A stretch of DNA of 21,300 nucleotides from DALYJJ01 sp031969915 (lineage in GTDB: Bacteria; Acidobacteriota; Terriglobia; Bryobacterales; Bryobacteraceae): the NCBI GenBank assembly GCA_031969915.1, contig DALYJJ010000108.1, positions 1 through 21,300 on the forward strand, written 5' to 3'. Below the pieces are notes generated by a model, which saw only the letters and a program-made list of their open reading frames with translations, did no database searches and had not been told where the DNA came from. The stretch's first letter is position 1. Each line of letters begins with the position of its first letter. Position numbers and translations under genes: made by a program. Of the stretch, positions 6,720 through 12,560 are shown piece after piece.

Positions 6720-7040
6720 ATGTCGCAAACAACGGGCATTAAAGCGTTCTTGATAAGCACGGTCGGAGCTTGCTGCAATCTCGTGTGCGGAGAAGTACTA
6801 TCTCCGTGTGACGCAATCAGGCGAGTCTCGGCCAGCGAGCACAGTGTCTCGGTAAGAGGGCGTCTGGAGATCGACAAATACCACGGTGGTGCCAGATTGT
6901 ACCCTTCACCTCGAAGCGAATGTGCCTCAAAGAGGCCCACGGTTAGCCTCGGAGTATCCTGGGCAGCAGCAAGCGGAATCGTAACCCCCGATCTCGAGAA
7001 TGTGAGCGGCCCCGGGGCAGGCGCGTTAGCTGCCCTGTAA
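6720..7040 (+). CDS. Truncated exported hypothetical, possible relative of the 4230 gene
   Basis: The start is ATG 6720; GTG 6702 is an alternative, and neither has a good ribosome-binding site. The product (about 106 residues) begins with a hydrophobic segment containing Cys (KAFLISTVGACCNLVCG), possibly a signal peptide or lipobox. It continues CDAIRRVSASEHSVSVRGRLE, then HGGARLYPSPRSECASKRP. The order Cys, then V-x-V-R-G-x-L, then G-x-x-L, then Cys matches the protein at 4230-4727. The expected C-terminal G-F-G-H...Q-L-V segment is missing, so it is probably truncated. Bases 7041-7261 hold no gene I can support. Confidence 0.45.
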   Translation: MSQTTGIKAFLISTVGACCNLVCGEVLSPCDAIRRVSASEHSVSVRGRLEIDKYHGGARLYPSPRSECASKRPTVSLGVSWAAASGIVTPDLENVSGPGAGALAAL

Positions 7041-7261
7041 ACAAGAGCAACTGTTTCCACGCCAGTGCTGACGTCGTTCTTGTGGGTCGGCTCGAAGTAA
7101 TGCCTTCGGCCAAGAAGCCACGGAAGGCGACGTCATCTTATCAAGATGCCAGTTATCGGCTTGTAGCGAGCGGCGTCGCTGAACTGACCAGGCCGGAGTC
7201 GCACGTTTGTCCACCTGATCAGCGAATCCATCGCAGTCTGATCGTGCTGTCACAGAGCTGA

Positions 7262-7492
7262 GTGGCTCGCTGGGGGCGGGTGACCTGTTGCGACGAGCAG
7301 GACGCGGGGACCCGGGATCCGGCGCGGTTCGTGGACGCGCACGGGAATACAATCCCTGTGTGGTACCACCAGGGAGCGGGACGCAGCCATCCGAACTCGG
7401 GCGGGAGGATCCGGCAGATCGAGGACGTGCGGGCGGTGGACCTGGGGGGCCTGGCCCGACGGTCTTTGCAACTGAGAGGACGGCAAGCGTGA
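7262..7492 (+). pseudogene. Probable Rhs-protein tail fragment
   Basis: The frame opening with GTG 7262 is GC-rich and encodes ARFVDAHGNTIPVWYHQG, reminiscent of a YD-type D-A-x-G-N-x-x-x-x-W-Y-x repeat, and ends ARRSLQLRGRQA. Its TGA (7490-7492) overlaps the GTG start of the next gene (7489-7491). The final LQLRGRQA-stop also occurs, as LQPGGRQA-stop, before the gene at 4099. The Rhs assignment is suggestive rather than firm. The true upstream start is lost, and a TGA lies directly before 7262. Confidence 0.4.
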
Positions 7493-7502
7493 ACGATAGC
7501 GT
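7467..7502 (+). repeat. 36-bp junction repeat, copy 2
   Basis: This copy matches 4076-4111 at 33 of 36 positions. It starts at the TTGCAAC of the upstream tail, includes GAGAGGACGGCAAGCGTGA and ends in the fifth codon of the downstream gene. The sequences on either side are unrelated between the two sites, except for the shared reading-frame logic. Confidence 0.75.
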
Positions 7503-8031
7503 CGTGGGTCGAGAGGCGTTAACACAGATCTTCTTCAAGTTAGTTGGTCTGAGACTTGTACGCACAGAGCGTTTCTTGGGAACTCGACATTTCTATTTTG
7601 GTGCAGCGCGGAATCCCGTTTCGAGCCCGCTCGAAACACTTTATGCTCTCGGAGTGGAGTGCCCGTGGCGTTTTGAGACGGCCGAAGCCATATTAGTTGG
7701 CTCCGAAGACAGCGCCGACGAATGGACCCAAAGGGATCGGCCTCGCGGGAGAGCATCGCCCAGAGAACTCACCCTAGTTCACCATCTCCTGGAAATCGAG
7801 AACTGCGATGGGAGTTGGGATACTACGGATGACTTTGTAGTGTCATCACTGGCTCTTGATCTGTTCGGCGGAATGCGAATCGGCTTCAGCGGAGGCCTCT
7901 GTCTCTCGCTGTTTCCGGCAAGCAGCGAGAGCATGCAGTGGATTCTGATGCTGCCCCGCCCTGAGGGCGCACTGGTAATGATGCGAGGTGAAGTTCACCG
8001 CACCCACGGCCGGGAATCTGACACCCGATGA
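7489..8031 (+). CDS. Orphan gene after Rhs-like tail, candidate immunity protein
   Basis: GTG 7489 is chosen because GAGAGGA lies 9 bases upstream and it overlaps the preceding stop as GTGA. The product has 180 residues and appears soluble, with no signal peptide or membrane helix. It contains LYALGVECPWRFETAEAILV followed by GSEDSADEW. The pattern of a short helix, a C-x-W-R strand and I-L-V-G-S-x-D occurs, to my recollection, in orphan or immunity-type proteins, but I cannot assign a Pfam family. The C-terminal half is beta-rich (MRIGFSGGLCLSLFPAS...WILMLP). Its visibly lower GC than flanking DNA and its coupling to an Rhs-type tail support an acquired immunity gene. It is the only uninterrupted long orphan in this cluster besides those at 2684 and 4230. 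Confidence 0.65.
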   Translation: MNDSVVGREALTQIFFKLVGLRLVRTERFLGTRHFYFGAARNPVSSPLETLYALGVECPWRFETAEAILVGSEDSADEWTQRDRPRGRASPRELTLVHHLLEIENCDGSWDTTDDFVVSSLALDLFGGMRIGFSGGLCLSLFPASSESMQWILMLPRPEGALVMMRGEVHRTHGRESDTR

Positions 8032-8174
8032 CCGGGCAACCAGCGCTGCTGGTGACGAAAGCCGAGTCGCGCTGGGCCCGTCTGGCGGCGCGTTCCGAAC
8101 CGGGGGCGGTTCTCGCGGCTTCCCTAACGTGCGGGCGCTCTTCTGCCGATCCTTTCCGCGGAGGACTTCAGCCG

Positions 8175-9116
8175 GTGACGCGCCTTCTTTTCGCTCTGCT
8201 CCTCGCCGCCCCGCTGGTGGCGCAACGCGGTGAGACGACCGTCCGCTTCGAGAACTACTATTCGTTTCGCCATCCGGTGGCCTGGTCCTACTCGGCCGGC
8301 AATGACAACGGTTTGCTGTCCCCGCCCGCGCTCAGCGCCAACGACGACGATCAACGGGGCGAGCTCATGCTGATGTTCACCTACGTCACGGACGTGCGCG
8401 ACCCGCGGAACTCGAGCGAGGTCGCCCGGATCACCGGCGCGATCCCGCCGGTTATTGAGAAGCGGTCTCTGGGCGCCTCGTCGGTGAACCACGCCGATGG
8501 CGGCGGATGGGCACATACGTGGGAGATTCTCGACGACGGCGTAGTGGACTCGATGATCCGCATCTACGTGCTGCCGCTTCGCCGGGGCGGAGCGGCGGTC
8601 GTGATCTCGACCGGGGCTCCTCAGGCCTTCCAGACGTGGCGCGGGTCGATCGACCGGATCGTGGCGTCGGTTTCCTCGCAGCTTTCGCAGGAAGGCTCGC
8701 GCTCGGCCGCGTCCCCGAAACCGTCCGCGGCGCCGGACGCCGCGGCGGCCGCTCCGGTCGGCGCGCCGGTGGCGCCGCCGGCCCCGGGCCTCGGCCCGGA
8801 GGCCAGAGCCCGGCTGCTCGAGGAGTGGCGGAGCCGGCTGGCGGGCAAAGCCTGGACTTCGCCGCGCAAGACGTATCGCCTGGGCGCCGGCGGCGAATTC
8901 GAGTATGAGGCTGTGACGCTCATTGCCGGGCTCGATGACTCGGCCGCGAGCAAGACCGCCGATAGGGGTGTTTGGCGGATTGTGGTGGATGCCGCCCGGG
9001 CGCACCTGGAGCTCGAGTCCGCGGCCGGCCGCAAGTGGCGGGTCCGCTGCGACCTGCGCGACAACGCGATTCTGCTTGACGGCGACCCCGTCCAGGCGGC
9101 GGTACAACTACCATAG
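8175..9116 (+). CDS. Secreted two-domain hypothetical protein
   Basis: GTG 8175 is preferred over the upstream in-frame ATG 8028. It has GGAGGA nine bases upstream and is followed by a clean signal peptide (VTRLLFALLLAAPLVAQ). The 313-residue product has an N-terminal domain (about 20-175) with VRFENYYSFRHPVAWSYSAG and VDSMIRIYVLPLRRGGAAVV, reminiscent of PsbP/DcrB-like folds. A Pro/Ala-rich linker follows (about 178-212, rich in PAPxxA). The C-terminal domain (about 222-313, TYRLGAGGEFEYEAVTLIAG…LLDGDP) looks like a small beta-barrel. That C-terminal part and the terminator are duplicated downstream at 9186-9524. Function is unknown; export to the periplasm or surface is likely. Bases 8032-8174 hold no other gene. 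Confidence 0.75.
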   Translation: MTRLLFALLLAAPLVAQRGETTVRFENYYSFRHPVAWSYSAGNDNGLLSPPALSANDDDQRGELMLMFTYVTDVRDPRNSSEVARITGAIPPVIEKRSLGASSVNHADGGGWAHTWEILDDGVVDSMIRIYVLPLRRGGAAVVISTGAPQAFQTWRGSIDRIVASVSSQLSQEGSRSAASPKPSAAPDAAAAAPVGAPVAPPAPGLGPEARARLLEEWRSRLAGKAWTSPRKTYRLGAGGEFEYEAVTLIAGLDDSAASKTADRGVWRIVVDAARAHLELESAAGRKWRVRCDLRDNAILLDGDPVQAAVQLP

Positions 9117-9182
9117 CCGCCGAGCCTCCTCAGCCGAGCTGGCGGAAAAACCGGGGAACGTCTCGTCCGTCCCCGGTTTTGG
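8842..9182 (+). repeat. Tandem duplication, copy A
   Basis: From GGCAAAGCCTGG (8844) to the terminator (9180), this sequence recurs at an offset of 344 bp at the 5' side and 342 bp at the 3' side. It covers the last 90 or so codons of the secreted-protein gene, its stop and its terminator. Confidence 0.9.
9147..9180 (+). terminator. Rho-independent-like terminator, copy A
   Basis: A perfect 11-bp stem, AAAACCGGGGA (9147-9157) with TCCCCGGTTTT (9170-9180), encloses a 12-base loop. The stem ends in a T-tract on the plus strand, about 30 bp after the stop of the secreted-protein gene. Confidence 0.8.
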
Positions 9183-9185
9183 AGT

Positions 9186-9524
9186 CTGGCAAAGCCTGGG
9201 CTTCGCCGCGCAAGACGTATCGCCTGGGCGCCGGCGGCGAATTCGAGTATGAGGCTGTGACGCTCATTGCCGGGCTCGATGACTCGGCCGCGAGCAAGAC
9301 CGCCGATAGGGGTGTTTGGCGGATTGTGGTGGATGCCGCCCGGGCGCACCTGGAGCTCGAGTCCGCGGCCGGCCGCAAGTGGCGGGTCCGCTGCGACCTG
9401 CGCGACAACGCGATTCTGCTCGACGGGGACCCCGTCCAACCGGCGGTACAACTGCCATAGCCGGCGCGCCCCCTCGTCGAGCTGGCGGAAAAACCGGGGA
9501 ACGTCTCGTCCGTCCCCGGTTTTA
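9186..9524 (+). repeat. Tandem duplication, copy B, with truncated ORF
   Basis: This copy encodes a promoterless-looking duplicate of the final 90 residues of the gene at 8175, from GKAWASPRKTYRLG to VQPAVQLP, with a stop at 9458-9460. Only two residues differ from copy A (Thr/Ala near the start, Ala/Pro near the end), and the nucleotide sequence is nearly identical. No ribosome-binding site or initiator methionine is present; the open frame runs back to TTG 9179. It follows directly on terminator A, so it is probably not expressed. The preserved reading frame and identical terminator indicate a recent duplication. Confidence 0.85.
9490..9523. terminator. Bidirectional terminator, copy B
   Basis: The same 11-bp stem as copy A is formed by 9490-9500 and 9513-9523, with a 12-base loop. 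The stem carries an A-tract on one side and a T-tract on the other. It can therefore terminate both the plus-strand duplicate and the convergent response-regulator gene, whose stop codon (9522-9524) overlaps its end. Confidence 0.75.
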
Positions 9525-10214
9525 GTGGGTGGAGAGTTTGTAGCCTAGGCCGCGGAGGGTGACCAGGTGTTTGGGGCTGGCGGGGTTGTCCTCGATCTTC
9601 TGGCGGAGCCAGGCCATGTGCACGTCGACGGTGCGGGTGGTGACGGCGCTCGAGTAGCCCCAGACCTCGGTCAACAGGGTCTCGCGGGGGATCACCTGGT
9701 TGGCGTGTTCGGCCAGGTAGGCCAGCAACTGATACTCGCGGGTGGACAGCGCGACCTTCTCTCCGCGGCGCCAGACTTCGCCCGCCTTGGTGTCGAGGAC
9801 CACGGCGCCGAACTCGATCCGAACGCCTGCCGCCTGGGGCGCGGCGGCGCGGCGGAGCAGGGCTTCGATCCGGGCGGTGAGCTCGAGCATGTCGAAGGGC
9901 TTGGTTACGTAGTCGTCGGCGCCGATGCGGAGGCCGAGGACGCGGTCGGCCACCTGGCCGCGCGCGGTGAGCATCAGCACGGGCGTTGAGACGCCCTGGG
10001 AACGCCACTCGCGGCACACGTCGAAGCCGTTGCGGTTGGGGAGCATGATGTCGAGCAGGATGAGGTCGAAGCTGCCATGGAGCCCGGCCTCGAGCGCCGA
10101 TTCACCATCCACGCGGCTCTCCACTTCAAAGCCCTCGGCCTCCAGCCGGTCGCGCAAGGTCATGGCCAACCCCTGCTCGTCTTCCACCAGGAGAATGCGC
10201 CGCTTGTTCGTCAT
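9522..10214 (-). CDS. OmpR/PhoB-family response regulator
   Basis: The 230-residue product has a receiver domain (about 5-118) with all conserved residues: acidic pair Glu11-Asp12, phospho-acceptor Asp55 in LILLDIMLP, Thr83 in LMLTA, and Lys105 in VTKPF. A winged-helix DNA-binding domain follows (about 133-228) with STREYQLLAYL, LLTEVWGY, the recognition-helix region RTVDVHMAWLRQKIED and the wing VTLRGLGYKL. It is a typical transcriptional regulator phosphorylated by the partner kinase. The start ATG 10214 overlaps the kinase stop as ATGA, so the two are translationally coupled. The gene ends in the bidirectional terminator. With the divergent Spy-like gene beyond the kinase, a CpxR/ZraR-like envelope-stress role is plausible. 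No gene name is justified. Confidence 0.95.
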   Translation of the reverse strand: MTNKRRILLVEDEQGLAMTLRDRLEAEGFEVESRVDGESALEAGLHGSFDLILLDIMLPNRNGFDVCREWRSQGVSTPVLMLTARGQVADRVLGLRIGADDYVTKPFDMLELTARIEALLRRAAAPQAAGVRIEFGAVVLDTKAGEVWRRGEKVALSTREYQLLAYLAEHANQVIPRETLLTEVWGYSSAVTTRTVDVHMAWLRQKIEDNPASPKHLVTLRGLGYKLSTH

Positions 10215-11890
10215 GGCAAGGCCACCGCCTTGGGAATGCTAAGCGCGAAGCGGCTGCCGCGGCCTTCGGCGGAGTCCACGCTCACGGCACCGCCGTGGGC
10301 CCGGGCGATGCGGTCCACGAGCGAGAGCCCCAAGCCGGCGCCGCCCGCGTTCTGCTTGCGCGCATTCCGGCCCCGATGGAACGGCTTGAACAGGTTGGGG
10401 AGATCCGCGGCGGCAATGCCCTGGCCGCGGTCTTCCACGGTGAAGACCACCTGCGAGCCGACGGCGGCCACGTTGACGCCCACCCACTTGCCGTCGCCAT
10501 AGCGGATGGCGTTGGCGATGAGGTTTCGAAGGCATCGCGCCAGCCATTCCTGATCGGCCTCGACGGGGGGCAGCGCATCGGGCTCTTCGATGTCGATCTC
10601 CAGGCGGCAGCCGGCCGATTCGAGTTCGTGGCGGCAGGCTTCGGCGGCGGCGTCGACGATGGCCATGGGCGGAACCGCCTCCAATTGTAGCCGCACGCGG
10701 CCGGCGTCGAGTCCGGCGAAGCCGAGCACCTCCTCGACCATCTCGGCGAGCCGGAGGCCTTCGCGCCGCAGGGTCTGGCCGTAGCGGCGCACCTGTTCCG
10801 GGGTGGTGACGACGCCGTCGGCCAGGTTGTCGGCGGCGGAAACGATCACGGCGACGGGAGTACGCAACTCATGCGAAACGCCGGCCACGAGTTCCATGCG
10901 GAGACGGCTGAGGCGCCGCGCGCGGGCGAGGGAGAGCATGAGCAATCCGGCGGCGGCGCAGAGCAAACCGAGGGCGGCGCCGCTGAGCGCCAGGTTGCGC
11001 GTCCGGGCCGCGTCGACCAATTCCTCCAGCGTCCCGCGGGTGGGCGCCACTTCTAACTGCCAGCGCGGCTCGCGCGGCGGGCGCCCGGGTCCTGGAGGCC
11101 TCTGCTCGGCCTCGGGGCGGCCGGGGCGGATTTCGAGCAGGGGGGTGGTGAACTCGGGCCGGTGGGGCTGGAGGGCCGATTGGTAGACGATGCGATCGTC
11201 GCGCAGGGCGCGGACGGTCACCTGCCAATCCGGGCCGAAGTGGCGGCGCGACAACTCCGGGAGGAGTTCGCGCGTCACGACGCCGAGGTCGATCACGGCA
11301 ATGACCCAGACCGGCCGTTCGGCGGGCATGGGGCGCGGCCCGGGACGGCGGAATCCGAAGACGCCGGGGGGCGGACCGCCTGCGTTGGGGCGGCCGCGGA
11401 TGGTCATCATGGCGAGCACGCCGGGCCCCTCGACGAGAGGCGGACCGAGGCCTCGGCCCATGGGCGCCGGCGGGCCTGGAGCGTCGAGCACGGCGCGGAC
11501 GGCGGACGGGATGCGCTCCGGCTCGGGAGTGCGCCCGTCGGAGACCGCGACGGACCGCACCTGGCCGTCCTCGACGACGAAGAACCCTTCGATCAGCCGG
11601 GGGTAGCGCGCGAACTCCAGCCAGACGCGCAGCCGCTGCTCGGGGGATTCAAAGGGCCCGCGCGGGGCGAGCACCTGTTGGGCGACTTCGAGGAGGAGCC
11701 CGTCGAACTCGTCGGCGAAGGCGCGGCCCGATTCGTGCAGGCGCGCCTGGAGGCGGGCGCGCTCGGCGTCGCTGAGCTGCCCGATCCAGCGGTATTGCAG
11801 CCATGCGAGCGAGAGCAGGACGACGCACAGGGCCGCCGAGCCGGCCACGAGAATGGCAGGCCGATCCACGGCGGCGGCGAGTTTGGGCAT
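10211..11890 (-). CDS. Membrane sensor histidine kinase
   Basis: The 559-residue product has a first membrane helix at about 12-34, a long periplasmic region (about 35-298), a second helix at about 300-320, and a cytoplasmic kinase core. The H-box is GVSHELRTPVAV with His340. The N-box is NLIANAIRYG (Asn456/Asn460), the G1 box EDRGQGIA (Asp487), and the G2 box GGAGLGLSL (about 516-524). The periplasmic domain contains Pro/Arg/Gly/Met-rich inserts (about 139-192 and 255-275). These are unusual for a folded sensor and echo the Gly/Pro/Met-rich N-terminus of the neighbouring Spy-like protein. It is in an operon with the response regulator (ATGA overlap). The ligand is unknown; envelope stress or metal is inferred from context. 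Confidence 0.93.
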   Translation of the reverse strand: MPKLAAAVDRPAILVAGSAALCVVLLSLAWLQYRWIGQLSDAERARLQARLHESGRAFADEFDGLLLEVAQQVLAPRGPFESPEQRLRVWLEFARYPRLIEGFFVVEDGQVRSVAVSDGRTPEPERIPSAVRAVLDAPGPPAPMGRGLGPPLVEGPGVLAMMTIRGRPNAGGPPPGVFGFRRPGPRPMPAERPVWVIAVIDLGVVTRELLPELSRRHFGPDWQVTVRALRDDRIVYQSALQPHRPEFTTPLLEIRPGRPEAEQRPPGPGRPPREPRWQLEVAPTRGTLEELVDAARTRNLALSGAALGLLCAAAGLLMLSLARARRLSRLRMELVAGVSHELRTPVAVIVSAADNLADGVVTTPEQVRRYGQTLRREGLRLAEMVEEVLGFAGLDAGRVRLQLEAVPPMAIVDAAAEACRHELESAGCRLEIDIEEPDALPPVEADQEWLARCLRNLIANAIRYGDGKWVGVNVAAVGSQVVFTVEDRGQGIAAADLPNLFKPFHRGRNARKQNAGGAGLGLSLVDRIARAHGGAVSVDSAEGRGSRFALSIPKAVALP

Positions 11891-11930
11891 GAGTGCTATG
11901 CCCTTAGTGTCGCTCTTGCGGCCTGCCCCC

Positions 11931-11967
11931 GTTAAGGCCGTAAAGTCTGGTTTTACCCAGGTTTAAC
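11931..11967. promoter_or_regulatory. Candidate response-regulator operator in divergent intergenic region
   Basis: Between the kinase start (11890) and the Spy-like start (12020), four half-sites form a dyad. GTTAA (11931-11935) and GTAAA (11940-11944) are on one strand; TTTAC (11953-11957 region) and TTAAC (11963-11967) face them. Read on the minus strand, the second pair is GTTAA and GTAAA with an 11-base period, as in PhoB/OmpR-type direct repeats; CpxR boxes are GTAAA-N5-GTAAA. It may control both directions. Evidence is by motif only. Confidence 0.4.
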
Positions 11968-12019
11968 AGTGCCCGGCCGCGAATCGCAGTTGAATGGAGA
12001 TGTAGGGAGACGACGAGAC

Positions 12020-12559
12020 ATGACCAAACGACTCTTGATCACCTTTGGCGCAGTGGCCGCGCTGGCGTTTGCACAGCCGATGGGCGGCCCGCGTGGACCG
12101 CGCATGGGCGGCGGCCCCGGCATGATGGGCCCGATGGGAGCGCCGGGCGGGCAACCGGGCGCCGGGCCGAACTTCGACAGTCTGAAGAGTTACCTGACGC
12201 TGACCGATGCGCAGGTGACGGCGCTGCAGAACCTGCAGACGCAGAACCGCGACGCCAATCGGACCACGATGGAGCAGATCGCGACGCAGCAGAAGGCGTT
12301 GAACGACGCGCTGCGAGCGGGCTCGCAGGACGCGGCCGCGCTCGGGAAGATGCTGATCTCCATTCAGGCCTTGCGCAAACAGATCGACGACCGGATGACG
12401 GTGCTGCGCACGCAGGCCCGGGCCCAGTTGACCGCTCCGCAGGTGGCGAAGCTGAAAGCCCTGGAAGACGCCGCGGCGTTACGGGACGAGATTCAGCAGG
12501 CGGCCATGCTGGCGCTGTTGACGCCGCCCGATCCGCCGTTGGGCCCCGGTCCGCGGTAG
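12020..12559 (+). CDS. Spy/CpxP-like periplasmic LTxxQ-type protein
   Basis: ATG 12020 has AGGGAGA nine bases upstream and begins a short signal peptide (TKRLLITFGAVAALAFAQ). The 179-residue product has a Gly/Pro/Met/Arg-rich segment (about 19-48), then an all-helical domain. That domain holds two LTxxQ-type motifs: LTLTDAQVTALQ (about 57-68) and QLTAPQVAKLKAL (about 135-147). This architecture is that of Spy/CpxP/ZraP periplasmic chaperones and stress sensors. It diverges from a two-component operon with a shared regulatory region, as cpxP does from cpxRA and zraP from zraSR. It is therefore likely the system's target and feedback partner. The Met-rich N-terminus might bind metal. Confidence 0.8.
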   Translation: MTKRLLITFGAVAALAFAQPMGGPRGPRMGGGPGMMGPMGAPGGQPGAGPNFDSLKSYLTLTDAQVTALQNLQTQNRDANRTTMEQIATQQKALNDALRAGSQDAAALGKMLISIQALRKQIDDRMTVLRTQARAQLTAPQVAKLKALEDAAALRDEIQQAAMLALLTPPDPPLGPGPR

Positions 12560-12560
12560 G

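Noticed and set aside
7026..7565. Minus-strand Arg/Pro/Ser-rich ORF
   Set aside because: No recognisable motif, and it opposes the plus-strand GTGA-coupled pair.
8028..8174. Start of the secreted protein at ATG 8028 (ATGA overlap with the orphan gene)
   Set aside because: It would add 49 residues before an obvious signal peptide; GTG 8175 has its own GGAGGA.
9179..9460. Independent small gene in the tandem copy
   Set aside because: No ribosome-binding site or start of its own, and it begins right at terminator A; better read as a duplicated gene end.
11890..12019. Small ORF on the minus strand (11963-12154) in the kinase/Spy-like intergenic region
   Set aside because: Arg/His/Ala-rich, no ribosome-binding site, overlaps the Spy-like signal peptide region.
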